Source of the DNA: Pseudomonas borbori
GTDB lineage: Bacteria > Pseudomonadota > Gammaproteobacteria > Pseudomonadales > Pseudomonadaceae
Direction of reading: 5' to 3'
Assembly: GCF_900115555.1 (NCBI RefSeq)
Contig: NZ_FOWX01000011.1
Coordinates: 62,001-126,000, forward strand
DNA length: 64,000 bases
The translations under genes and the position numbers were made by a program. Each line of letters opens with the position of its first letter. The stretch's first letter is position 1. Positions 37,773 through 47,102 of the stretch are shown one piece after another. The notes under the pieces are model-generated. The model was not told where the DNA came from. It searched no databases and saw only the letters and a list, made by a program, of their open reading frames with translations.

Positions 37773-38617
37773 TAGTATTTGCAGCCGGCAAGCAGGCGGT
37801 GCGCCTGCCAGGGCCAGGCACGTAGCAGGACGCTGTGTACCTGTACCAGCTCGGCCCCGGCGGCGAGTCTGGCGGTGACGTGCTCGAAGGTCTGGATACC
37901 GCCGACCGATATCAGTGCCATCTGCTTGCCACACAATTGTCGCAGTTGCTCGATCTGCACGCAGGCCTGGGTCTGCTGGGTTGGGTTCTGCCAGGCGCGG
38001 TAACGCTGGCGAGTCGCCGGAGGGCCCGGGTCATGGGCCGCGAGCAGGCCGTCGTAGCCCAGCTCCAGCAGCAGTTCGACCAAGGCCAGGGGCACCCGGC
38101 CGGGCAGGCAGCGCAGCTTTACCACCAATGGCACGCGGCGTCCGGCCCGGTCCAGGCGCCGCTGCTCGGTGCGCGCAGTGGCCAGCAGCTGGCGCAGTCG
38201 TGGGCGTTGTTCGGCGCCGAGTAGCGCGGCACTGTTGGGGCCGATCAGGTTGAGCGTCAAGTAGTCGGCCAGTGGCCAGGCGCAGGCCAGACCGGCACGC
38301 AGTGTATGCAGGGAAAGATCTGCGTCGAGGCTCAGATTAAGCCCCAGTAGCGCCGTTCCGGGCGCGGGTGTCGCCAGCCGGGACGTTGCAGCGAGTGCGA
38401 GGCTGCCGATCTCATTGCAGCCGAAACCCAGCGCGCCGGCACGCCGGCCGAGCCGGCCAAACCGGTCAAAACCGGCGGCGATGCCCAGCGGCGAGTTGAA
38501 GTGCAAGCCCATGACTTCGAGCGATTTTACTGTCATGGGCGTCCTGGGGTAGCGGGCGCTGAGGCAGGCCAGGCGCAGGGCCAGCTGCTGGCCGAGGTGG
38601 CGCATGGCATCAGCCAT
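37772..38617 (-). CDS. PyrD-like FMN-barrel protein lacking the catalytic serine
   Basis: 281 residues resembling dihydroorotate dehydrogenase class 2, but divergent and shorter than the usual ~335. Retained: MGLHFNSPLGIAAGFDRFGR (FMN entry segment), VPLVVKLRC with the FMN-contacting lysine (~167) and ISVGGIQTFEHVTARLAAGAELVQVHS (phosphate-binding end of the barrel, ~237). Lost: the catalytic SSPNT loop reads NLIGPNS (~123-129), so the serine base is gone, and the usual orotate-binding Asn-rich motifs are not seen. It is probably an FMN oxidoreductase with another substrate. ATG 38617 overlaps the preceding SerC-like gene by eight bases. Last gene of the pqqADE operon. Confidence 0.7.
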   Translation of the reverse strand: MADAMRHLGQQLALRLACLSARYPRTPMTVKSLEVMGLHFNSPLGIAAGFDRFGRLGRRAGALGFGCNEIGSLALAATSRLATPAPGTALLGLNLSLDADLSLHTLRAGLACAWPLADYLTLNLIGPNSAALLGAEQRPRLRQLLATARTEQRRLDRAGRRVPLVVKLRCLPGRVPLALVELLLELGYDGLLAAHDPGPPATRQRYRAWQNPTQQTQACVQIEQLRQLCGKQMALISVGGIQTFEHVTARLAAGAELVQVHSVLLRAWPWQAHRLLAGCKY

Positions 38618-39731
38618 GGTGGCGTTCGAAATCGTGCATGAAGTCCCGCAAGCGTTCGACCCCGGCCAGTGGCATGGCGTTGTACAGGCTGGCGCGGATG
38701 CCGCCGACGGCGCCGTGGCCCTGCAAGTTATACAGTCCGACCTGCTGCGCTTCGGCCAGGAAACTCGGTAACAGATGCTCGTCGCGCAATTGGAAACACA
38801 GGCTGATGGGCGAGCGATCCGGCGCGCGTTGGGGGCAATGGTAGAGGGCGCTGGCATCGATGGCGCGATACAGCAGCTGGCTCTTCTCCCGGTTGGCGCG
38901 GGCCATGGCGTCCAGTCCGCCCTGCTGGCCGATCCAGCGCAGCATCAAGGCGGCGCAATACAGGGCGAAGGTCGGCGGGGTGCACAGGCGGCTCTGCTGT
39001 TCGGCCTGCAGGGTGTAGCTGAACGGCGACGGCAGTCCGGCCTGCGGCGGCTTGAGCAGGTCGTCGCGGACGATCAGCAGGCACAGCCCGGCGACGCCGA
39101 GGTTCTTCTGGGCGCTGGCGTAGATCAGGCCGAAGCGCTCGATCGGCAGTGGGCGGGTGAGAAAGTCCGAAGTCATGTCCGCCACCAGCGGCACCGGCAG
39201 CTCGGGGAAATCCTGGAGCTGCAGGCCGTTGGCGGTCTCGTTGCTGGTGATGTGGCAGTAGCCGGCCTGCGAGTTCAGGCGCCACTCTCTGACGTCTGGA
39301 ATCGCCGTGAAGCCGTCGTGTTCGCCACTGGCGATGATGTTCAGCGGTACATGGCGACGGGCTTCGGTGATTGCCTTGGTCGCCCAATAACCGCTTTGCA
39401 GATAATCGGCCGACTGGCCGGCGGCGAGCAGGTTCAACGGCAGCAAACCGAACTGGCAGGAGGCGCCGCCATGCATGAACAGCACACGGTAGTTCGAGGG
39501 GATGGCCAATAGCTTGCGCAGATCCTGTTCGGTCTCGTGCATCAGGTCTTTGAACGGCGCGCCGGTGAATGGCAGTTCCAGTATCGACTGACCGCTGGCG
39601 CGCCAGTCCGGCAGCTCGTCCTGAATCTGCGCGAGCACCGTCGGCGGCAGCATCGCCGGCCCGGCGGCGAAGTTGTAGCGCTCGCCGCCGCGGGTCGCCG
39701 GTGCGTCTTCAGGAAAACAGGTGCAGGCCAT
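38610..39731 (-). CDS. SerC-like PLP aminotransferase with altered phosphate site
   Basis: 373 residues, clearly related to phosphoserine aminotransferase: RYNFAAGPAMLPPTVL, FMHGGASCQFGLLPLNLL, DMTSDFLTRPLPIERFGLIYA and the PLP lysine in ASAQKNLGVAGL, ending GGIRASLYNAMPLAGVERL. The substrate-phosphate residues of E. coli SerC (His41-Arg42 and Arg329, from memory) are replaced: the SHR segment reads PFT (54-56) and GHR reads GHG (338-340). Arg346, which would bind the carboxylate, is kept. So a non-phosphorylated amino- or keto-acid substrate is likely. The first ~14 residues (two Cys) are an extension. Overlaps the membrane gene upstream by 23 bases. Confidence 0.8.
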   Translation of the reverse strand: MACTCFPEDAPATRGGERYNFAAGPAMLPPTVLAQIQDELPDWRASGQSILELPFTGAPFKDLMHETEQDLRKLLAIPSNYRVLFMHGGASCQFGLLPLNLLAAGQSADYLQSGYWATKAITEARRHVPLNIIASGEHDGFTAIPDVREWRLNSQAGYCHITSNETANGLQLQDFPELPVPLVADMTSDFLTRPLPIERFGLIYASAQKNLGVAGLCLLIVRDDLLKPPQAGLPSPFSYTLQAEQQSRLCTPPTFALYCAALMLRWIGQQGGLDAMARANREKSQLLYRAIDASALYHCPQRAPDRSPISLCFQLRDEHLLPSFLAEAQQVGLYNLQGHGAVGGIRASLYNAMPLAGVERLRDFMHDFERHHG

Positions 39732-40209
39732 GACCGCCAGCCGCCATCAGAAACAACAAGGGTATCGACAGGATGGTGTTGCTGCGCGAGGAGAGGAAGG
39801 TGATCCGTGAGCAGCGTACCCGCTCCTCCAGGCTGGCCGGAACGAAGCCCAGCAGCTTCTTCTGGTGCGGCCAGAGCACCAGCCACAGATTGAGCAGCAT
39901 CAGGGTGCCAATCCAGGCGCCGAGGCCGATCACCGCCAGCGGGCCCTGCAGCAGCAGGGCGTCTTCCAGCCAGCCGCGCTGCCAGAGCATCAGCAGGCCG
40001 GAGATCCAGACCACCAGCGAGGCGTAGCGGAAGATGCCGTGCTCGCGCTTCATCCGCTGTTCCAGATCGCGGTTCAGGGTGCTGGTGTCGATACCGTTCT
40101 GCAGCGGCACGAACCTGGGGTTCTGGATGAAGTTGGCGTAGTTGTGGCCGACCCAGACCAGGGCGAACAGCAGGTGGGCGTAGCGAGCCAGTAGATCGAT
40201 GACGGCCAT
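39709..40209 (-). CDS. PuuD/DUF989-like membrane protein
   Basis: 166 residues, mostly hydrophobic, with about four TM segments (IDLLARYAHLLFALVWVGH, YASLVVWISGLLMLW, AVIGLGAWIGTLMLLNLWLVLW, ILSIPLLFLMAAGGHGLHLF). Motifs VGHNYANFIQNPRF, LWPHQKKLLG and RSNTILSIPLLFLM match the membrane domain of urate hydroxylase PuuD / DUF989; no C-terminal cytochrome c domain is present. Several histidines lie in or near the helices (H12, H22, H56, H114), which could bind haem. TAGGAG precedes the ATG. It lies between the small peptide gene and the SerC-like gene, overlapping the latter. Confidence 0.72.
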   Translation of the reverse strand: MAVIDLLARYAHLLFALVWVGHNYANFIQNPRFVPLQNGIDTSTLNRDLEQRMKREHGIFRYASLVVWISGLLMLWQRGWLEDALLLQGPLAVIGLGAWIGTLMLLNLWLVLWPHQKKLLGFVPASLEERVRCSRITFLSSRSNTILSIPLLFLMAAGGHGLHLFS

Positions 40210-40218
40210 GGGCAGCTC

Positions 40219-40314
40219 CTATACCAGCCAGAACTGGAGCAACAGGTAGCAGCCCAGGGTCAGTGCGAGGCCGGCGCCGACGGTGCCGGCGAAGGAGTCA
40301 TGGGGCAGTTTCAA
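40219..40314 (-). CDS. 31-residue single-span membrane peptide gene
   Basis: A small frame starting at TTG 40314 with AGGGGG 7 bases upstream, overlapping the 3' end of pqqE by 17 bases and ending 9 bases before the next ATG. The product starts MKLPHDSFAGTVGAG and continues as one hydrophobic helix (LALTLGCYLLLQFWLV). The spacing fills the gap between pqqE and the membrane protein gene exactly, and its stop codon is part of the next ribosome site. Similar short subunits accompany membrane oxidases, so it may assemble with the PuuD-like protein. Function inferred only from position. Confidence 0.6.
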   Translation of the reverse strand: MKLPHDSFAGTVGAGLALTLGCYLLLQFWLV

Positions 40315-41443
40315 GGTTCACCCCCTGGCTGGCGTGGCGCGCAATCAGTGTGCCCGTCGGCTGTGGCGGCTGCTGCGCCAGTTCCACCGCCTGCTGGATC
40401 AGGTGGTGATGCGGCGACTTGCTGCACGCCGGGTCGGTGTTGTCGCCGGAACCGGTGAGCAACAGCGCCTGGCAGCGGCAACCGCCGAAGTCCTTTTCCT
40501 TCTCGTCGCAGCTGCGGCACGGCTCGGGCATCCAGGCATCGCCGCGGTACAGGTTGAAGACCGGCGAGTCGTGCCAGATCTCGCTCAGAGGCTGTTGGCG
40601 TACGTTGGGGAACTCCAGATCCTTGAAACTACTGGCCTGGGAGCAGGGCAGCACATTGCCGTTGGGTGCGATGGTCAGGTGGATGGCGCCCCAACCGTTC
40701 ATGCAGGCCTTGGGCCGGCCTTCGTAATAGTCGGGGATGACGAAGAAGATGGTCAGGCGCTCGCCCAGACGTTTGCGAGCTTCTTGCACCTGGGCTTCGG
40801 CGCGCAGCAGTTCCTCGCGGGTCGGCATCAATTGCTCGCGATTGAGCAGCGCCCAGTTGTAGTACTGCACGTTGGCCAGTTCCAGATACTCCACCCCCAG
40901 CTCGGCGGCGAAGTCGATGATCTGCGGGATCTGGCCGATATTCTGCCGGGTGATGGGCACGTTGAGCACCATCGGGAAGCCCTGGGCCTTGATGGCGCGG
41001 GCCATGCCGAGCTTGCGCTCCAGGCAATCGACGCCGGCCAGCTGATGCGCCGTGGCCTTGTCGGTGGACTGGAAACCGAGCTGGATATGCCGCAGGCCGG
41101 CGTCTTTGAGTGCGCGCAGGCGGGCATCGGTGAGACCTATGCCGGAGGTGATCAGGTTGGTGTAGTAGCCCAGGCGATCGGCTTCGGCCACCAGAATTTC
41201 AAGGTCCTTGCGCAGCGTCGGTTCGCCGCCGGAAAAACCGATCTGCATGGCGCCGAGTTCGCGGGCCTGACGCATCACGTCGATCCATTCCGCCGTGCTC
41301 AGCTCATTGCGGCGGTAGTCGGCAAAGTTGCGTGGGTTACTGCAGAACACGCATTGCAACGGGCACTGGTAGGTTAACTCCAATAGCAACCAGACCGGGT
41401 TGCCGTTGCCATCAAGCCTTAATTCGGATCCAGCCTTTGCCAC
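40298..41443 (-). CDS. pqqE: PqqE, radical SAM enzyme
   Basis: 381 residues; crosslinks Glu and Tyr in the PqqA peptide as the first step of PQQ formation. Radical SAM ligands CPLQCVFC (C-x3-C-x2-C) follow LLELTYQ; the SPASM domain has the auxiliary-cluster cysteines in ACMNGWGAIHLTIAPNGNVLPCS and EPCRSCDEKEKDFGGCRC. GTG 41443 is chosen as start because GGAGG lies 6 bases upstream and it yields the canonical N-terminus; the ATG at 41473 has no such support. Overlaps pqqD by 32 bases, as is usual. No pqqB or pqqC adjoins. Confidence 0.93.
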   Translation of the reverse strand: MAKAGSELRLDGNGNPVWLLLELTYQCPLQCVFCSNPRNFADYRRNELSTAEWIDVMRQARELGAMQIGFSGGEPTLRKDLEILVAEADRLGYYTNLITSGIGLTDARLRALKDAGLRHIQLGFQSTDKATAHQLAGVDCLERKLGMARAIKAQGFPMVLNVPITRQNIGQIPQIIDFAAELGVEYLELANVQYYNWALLNREQLMPTREELLRAEAQVQEARKRLGERLTIFFVIPDYYEGRPKACMNGWGAIHLTIAPNGNVLPCSQASSFKDLEFPNVRQQPLSEIWHDSPVFNLYRGDAWMPEPCRSCDEKEKDFGGCRCQALLLTGSGDNTDPACSKSPHHHLIQQAVELAQQPPQPTGTLIARHASQGVNLETAP

Positions 41444-41705
41444 GGGACACCTCCAGGAAGCGCAGGACGCCATTGCGAATCACATCCGCGTCGGATACTT
41501 CATACAGTGCGCCAAGTTTTTCGATCAATTCGGCTACGTTAGTATTGCCATCGCAGCAGTTGAGAATGTCGCCGCCGGTTTTATTGAGTTTGACGATGCC
41601 TTCCGGATAAAGAAGGACATGGGCTTGCTGCGACTGTTCCCAGCGGAACATGAAAGGCGGACGAATTTCGAAACGATCTGCCGGGTCTATCGAAGCAGTT
41701 GTCAT
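41412..41705 (-). CDS. pqqD: PqqD, peptide chaperone for PqqE
   Basis: 97-residue RiPP-recognition protein. It binds PqqA and presents it to PqqE. Seen: RFEIRPPFMFRWEQSQQAHVLLYPEGIVKLN, the wing-helix pattern TGGDILNCCDGNTNVAELIEKL, and the tail DVIRNGVLRFLEVSRGKGWI. Start at 41705 (MTTAS) is preferred; a 15-codon extension to 41750 is possible. It begins 62 bases after the pqqA stop, where pqqB and pqqC normally stand. Confidence 0.9.
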   Translation of the reverse strand: MTTASIDPADRFEIRPPFMFRWEQSQQAHVLLYPEGIVKLNKTGGDILNCCDGNTNVAELIEKLGALYEVSDADVIRNGVLRFLEVSRGKGWIRIKA

Positions 41706-41767
41706 GGGGTCTTTCTCGCAGTTGATGCGGCGGAGCGCCATCTCAGGCACCCCGCCGGGTTAACGGC

Positions 41768-41842
41768 TTAGCGCACGTAAACGTACGCGGTGACTTCGAA
41801 GCCCAGACGCAGGTCGCAAAAGTCCGGATCTATCCACTGCAT
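41768..41842 (-). CDS. pqqA: PqqA, precursor peptide
   Basis: 24-residue peptide, too short for ordinary gene calling. It starts MQWIDPDFCDLRLGFEV and contains the conserved E-x3-Y pair (Glu16 and Tyr20 in FEVTAY) that PqqE joins. CAGGAG lies 8 bases before the ATG. It opens the minus-strand operon pqqA-D-E and is divergent from the aldehyde dehydrogenase gene. A cysteine at position 9 is present in the leader part. Confidence 0.88.
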   Translation of the reverse strand: MQWIDPDFCDLRLGFEVTAYVYVR

Positions 41843-42511
41843 GGCCTATCTCCTGTTTTGGCTAAGTTTAATGTTTTGCGGTGATGCAGCTTGAGGTTAC
41901 AGGCAGGTTTTGGCGCACATTAATACGACTTTGGAGTCAATTTTCCGGGTAGTTGGTCGTAGAGTCGTTGCGTTATTTAAATAGTTGGAGCGATGGTTGG
42001 TGTTGTTGATTTTAATCAAGGCTGAATGCGTGCTTGTCTGGGAGGCTTAACGCTTTTTTTGTTTGCTGGTTATATTGCGGATTGTTTTCTCGAGCGAGAT
42101 AACTTTAATGGGCGGGCAGTTTTCTGACTATATGAGCCGGTGCCGAACACGGCGGCGGCTTGCCGATTATGTCGATGCTCAGCGAAAGCCGAGTAGGCCA
42201 TTCATGCGGGAGTGGGAGGCTGTATGGGCGCTGCTGCCAATCTGTGCTATCGCTCTTGCTCGGCATGCTCATATATATGCCCGTTTTGGCCGGATGCCGG
42301 CAGCGCGCGGTAGTAGAAGCAGCTACGCTGGGATGTCCAGCCCCAACTCGCTGGCAGACCCCGGCATAGGCACCTGCGCATCTACTACCAAATGACGAGA
42401 GGTTTTGTGCCATGGGCGCATACCGGCCGAGCTGGCGGCTTCCTAATATCGAACCATGACCTGTTCCGCGCTCCTGGGGCAGGCTCCGACAAAACAACAG
42501 AGGTCATCATC
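41843..42511. other. Divergent control region between pqqA and the aldehyde dehydrogenase gene
   Basis: 669 bases, AT-rich in the first half. It holds a perfect Anr/FNR box at 42006-42019. The plus-strand frame 42063-42395 and the minus-strand frame 42105-42497 have no recognised family or ribosome sites and are treated as spurious. Confidence 0.5.
42006..42019. promoter_or_regulatory. Anr/FNR-type binding site
   Basis: TTGAT-TTTA-ATCAA matches the consensus TTGAT-N4-ATCAA at every fixed position. It lies 164 bases upstream of pqqA and about 490 bases upstream of the aldehyde dehydrogenase gene. This points to oxygen-dependent control of the pqqADE operon, probably through Anr. Confidence 0.7.
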
Positions 42512-44032
<1,521 letters not shown>

Positions 44033-44153
44033 GTCAAATGCTGCTCCTCGGCGCACGTGCTCCCGTGCGCCGGGTTACCCTGCGATAGGCCCCTTAGGGC
44101 GAGATTTGCAGCAGGCTGCAGTGGCCTGATCAACGGCAGCAAATCACTCTCGC

Positions 44154-44177
44154 AACGCGGCTTCGGCCGCGTTTTTT
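44154..44177 (+). terminator. Terminator after the aldehyde dehydrogenase gene
   Basis: AACGCGGC TTCG GCCGCGTT (44154-44173) forms an 8-bp stem with a stable TTCG loop and runs into a T-tract (44172-44177). It lies about 120 bases after the stop. Confidence 0.85.
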
Positions 44178-44661
44178 ATGTGGTGCGCCAGGCATGGGCG
44201 CTATCTTGCGGGTGAATTGATCACCGCGAAGGCGGTGAAGTGGTCGCATGCAGCCGCTCGGCGATACTCTGCGGCCAAGGCTTGCTGGCTGGAAAGCCTG
44301 CTTCATCAGGCCAGCCTGCGGTTGTTGCTCCGCTGTGTTGCGGGGACGTCTGGTCCTGGCCTCGGTTGCATCGTCTGGGGGCAATGGTCTGTTGGAGCGA
44401 TCCAGTTCAGGCAGTGGAAGTGCGATCCTGCGATTTATCGAGAATTGCGATCACTGGGCGCGTGGCAGCAGGTCGTGCAGAAGGTAGCCGAGCACTCGCA
44501 TCGTTGCTGGCATAACAGTCTTCCGGGCTTGAGTCGCGCGTTGAACATTGCGTGGTTCGGGTGCGTCTCTCATGGTCTCGAGGCGCGGACCCGCAGGCCG
44601 GGTGGTGTGGCAGGGGAACGGCCTGTACAGGCCGTCTCCCTGCCGATTCACGGGGTCGCGA
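44178..44661. other. Non-coding gap before fabI
   Basis: Overlapping plus-strand frames (one of 172 codons from 44178) show no recognisable family. At 44609-44644 there is a 36-base hairpin whose core ACGGCCTGTACAGGCCGT is a perfect palindrome, flanked by GGCAGGG/CCCTGCC. It lies 18 bases beyond the fabI stop on the minus strand and may end that transcript although no T-run follows. Confidence 0.45.
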
Positions 44662-45456
44662 TCAATCTTCCATCGCACCCATGGCGGTGGTGTTGAAGCC
44701 GCCGTCGACGTACATGATTTCGCCGCTGACACCCGAGGCCAGGTCGGAGCAGAGGAAGGCGCCGGCGTTGCCGACTTCTTCGATGGTCACGTTGCGGCGC
44801 AGCGGGGTCTGCTTCTCGTTGGCGGCGAGCATCTTGCGGAAGCTCTTGATCCCCGACGCAGCGAGGGTGCGGATCGGTCCGGCGGAGATAGCGTTGACCC
44901 GCGTGCCTTCCGGGCCGAGGCTGCCTGCCAGGTAGCGTACGCCGGCTTCCAGGCTGGCCTTGGCCATGCCCATGACGTTGTAGTTGGGCATGGTGCGTTC
45001 GGCACCCAGGTAGGAGAGGGTCAGCAGGCTGCCGTTGCGGCCTTTCATCATTTCGCGGCCGGCCTTGGCCAGGGCGACGAAGCTGTAGGCGCTGATGTCG
45101 TGAGCGATGCGAAAGCCTTCGCGGGTGGTGACGTCGGTGAAGTCGCCATTGAGTTGATCGCCGGGGGCGAAACCGACCGAGTGGACGATGCAGTCCAGGC
45201 CGTCCCATTGTTTGCCCAGGGCTTCGAATGCCGCGGCGATTTCCTCGTCGCTGGCGACGTCGCAGGGAAAGCACAGCTCGGGACCGGAGCCCCAGCCGGC
45301 GGCAAATTCTTCGACGCGACCCTTGAGTTTTTCGTTCTGATAAGTGAAGGCCAGTTCGGCACCTTCGCGGTGCATGGCCGCGGCGATGCCCGAGGCGATG
45401 GACAGTTTGCTGGCAACGCCAACGATCAGTACGCGCTTACCGCTTAGAAAACCCAT
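44662..45456 (-). CDS. fabI: Enoyl-[acyl-carrier-protein] reductase (FabI)
   Basis: 264 residues; reduces enoyl-ACP in the last step of each fatty-acid elongation round, with NADH. Seen: [21 protein letters not shown] (cofactor motif), [16 protein letters not shown], the catalytic Tyr and Lys in [21 protein letters not shown], and [19 protein letters not shown] 45456 follows from homology; the open frame extends to 45561. FabI is the triclosan target. It follows the peptide transporter operon by 31 bases and could be co-transcribed, as in P. aeruginosa. Confidence 0.94.
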   Translation of the reverse strand: MGFLSGKRVLIVGVASKLSIASGIAAAMHREGAELAFTYQNEKLKGRVEEFAAGWGSGPELCFPCDVASDEEIAAAFEALGKQWDGLDCIVHSVGFAPGDQLNGDFTDVTTREGFRIAHDISAYSFVALAKAGREMMKGRNGSLLTLSYLGAERTMPNYNVMGMAKASLEAGVRYLAGSLGPEGTRVNAISAGPIRTLAASGIKSFRKMLAANEKQTPLRRNVTIEEVGNAGAFLCSDLASGVSGEIMYVDGGFNTTAMGAMED

Positions 45457-45487
45457 GTGTGCTCTTCCTCTTCCTGCTTTTAAGGAT

Positions 45488-47101
45488 TTAGTCAGCAGTG
45501 CCGGGAGCCAATAAGGCGGCTTCGAGCAACTGCTGGGTATAAATTTGCTGTGGCGCGGCAAAAATCGCCGCGGCCGGGCCTTGTTCGACTGCTTGACCCT
45601 CCTTGACCACTATCAGGTGGTGGCTGATAGCGCGGACCACCGCCAGATCGTGGCTGATGAACAGGTAAGTCAGGTTGTACTTGGCCTGCAACGAACGCAG
45701 CAACTCCACTACTTGACGCTGAACGGTACGGTCGAGCGCCGAAGTCGGCTCGTCCAACAGTATCAGCGCCGGTTTCAGCACCAATGCGCGGGCAATGGCA
45801 ATCCGCTGCCGTTGCCCCCCGGAAAACTCGTGAGGGTAGCGGTGCCGGGTGTCCGGATCCAGGTCTACCTCCAAAAGTGCGTCGATGATCGCCTGTTCCT
45901 GTTCCGCCTCTGTGCCCATACGGTGAATGCGCAGGCCCTCGCCGACAATCATGCCCACCGTCATGCGTGGGCTCAGGCTGCCGAACGGGTCCTGAAAGAC
46001 CACCTGCATTTGTCGGCGCAGCGGCCGGACCTGGTGCTGCGTCAAGCCATTCAGTACCTGACCCTGAAAGCGAATGGCGCCCTGACTGCCGATCAGTCGC
46101 AGGATGGCCAGACCCAGGGTGGACTTGCCGGAACCGCTTTCGCCAACGATGCCCAGGGTCTGGCCCTGGGGCAGGCTGAAATTGATCCCGTCCACCGCTT
46201 TCACATAATCGACGGTACGGCGCAGCAGTCCTTTCTTGATCGGGAACCACACGCGCAGATCGTCGACCTCCAGCAGCGGCTCGCCGGCAGGGTTGGCCAC
46301 CGGCTCGCCGCTGGGCTCGGCGCCGAGCAGTTCCTGGGTATAGGGATGCTGCGGCGCATGGAACAGCTGTTCACACGACGCTTGTTCGACGATCTTTCCC
46401 TGCTGCATGACACATACGCGATGGGCAATTCGCCGAACCAGGTTGAGATCGTGGCTGATCAGCAGCAGCGCCATGCCCAGGCGCGCCTGCAGATCCTTGA
46501 GCAGTTCGAGGATTTTCAACTGTACGGTGACGTCCAGCGCGGTGGTCGGCTCGTCGGCGATCAGCAGCTCCGGCTCGTTGGCCAGGGCCATGGCGATCAT
46601 CACCCGTTGCCGTTGGCCGCCGGAGAGTTCATGGGGGTAGGCCTTGAGCCGCTTGTGCGGCTCGGGGATGCCGACCAGTTCGAGCAGCTCCAGGGTTCGC
46701 GCGCTGGCCGCTTTGCCGGTCAGCCCTTTATGCAGGGCCAGCACTTCATTGATCTGCTTTTCGATGCTGTGCAGCGGGTTCAGCGAGGTCATGGGTTCCT
46801 GAAAGACCATGGCGATGCGGTTGCCGCGGATATTGCGCAGCTTGTTTTCGCTGAGCTTGAGCAGGTCCTGGCCGGCATAGTGGATGCTGCCGCTCGGATG
46901 CCGGGCCAGCGGATAGGGCAGCAGGCGCAGGATCGAGTGGGCGGTGACCGATTTGCCTGAGCCGCTTTCGCCGACCAGGGCCAGGGTCTCGCCGCGGTGG
47001 ATGGTGAAGTTGACGCCTTCGACCACGCGCTGCCTGGAGTCGCCGTTGACGAATTCGACGGCCAGGTCACGTACTTCGATAAGGGTATCGGGTCGGGTCA
47101 T
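45488..47101 (-). CDS. nppD: Peptide ABC transporter ATPase, double domain (YejF/NppD)
   Basis: 537 residues with two ABC domains in one chain. First: [16 protein letters not shown] and [12 protein letters not shown]; second: [17 protein letters not shown] and [11 protein letters not shown], each followed by an H-loop ([20 protein letters not shown]). This is the YejF layout. From memory the matching P. aeruginosa operon was reported to import peptidyl-nucleoside antibiotics (npp). ATG 47101 is chosen, with GAGG upstream; it starts immediately after the permease stop. Confidence 0.9.
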   Translation of the reverse strand: MTRPDTLIEVRDLAVEFVNGDSRQRVVEGVNFTIHRGETLALVGESGSGKSVTAHSILRLLPYPLARHPSGSIHYAGQDLLKLSENKLRNIRGNRIAMVFQEPMTSLNPLHSIEKQINEVLALHKGLTGKAASARTLELLELVGIPEPHKRLKAYPHELSGGQRQRVMIAMALANEPELLIADEPTTALDVTVQLKILELLKDLQARLGMALLLISHDLNLVRRIAHRVCVMQQGKIVEQASCEQLFHAPQHPYTQELLGAEPSGEPVANPAGEPLLEVDDLRVWFPIKKGLLRRTVDYVKAVDGINFSLPQGQTLGIVGESGSGKSTLGLAILRLIGSQGAIRFQGQVLNGLTQHQVRPLRRQMQVVFQDPFGSLSPRMTVGMIVGEGLRIHRMGTEAEQEQAIIDALLEVDLDPDTRHRYPHEFSGGQRQRIAIARALVLKPALILLDEPTSALDRTVQRQVVELLRSLQAKYNLTYLFISHDLAVVRAISHHLIVVKEGQAVEQGPAAAIFAAPQQIYTQQLLEAALLAPGTAD

Positions 47102-47102
47102 C

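Noticed and set aside
41412-41750. pqqD start at 41750 instead of 41705
   Set aside because: The 15-residue extension is not typical of PqqD and has no better ribosome site.
42063-42497. Frames on both strands between pqqA and the aldehyde dehydrogenase gene
   Set aside because: Mutually overlapping, Arg/Ser-rich, no ribosome site; the region reads as control DNA.
44178-44696. 172-codon plus-strand frame near fabI
   Set aside because: Overlaps the fabI 3' end, Cys/Trp-rich without any recognisable motif.
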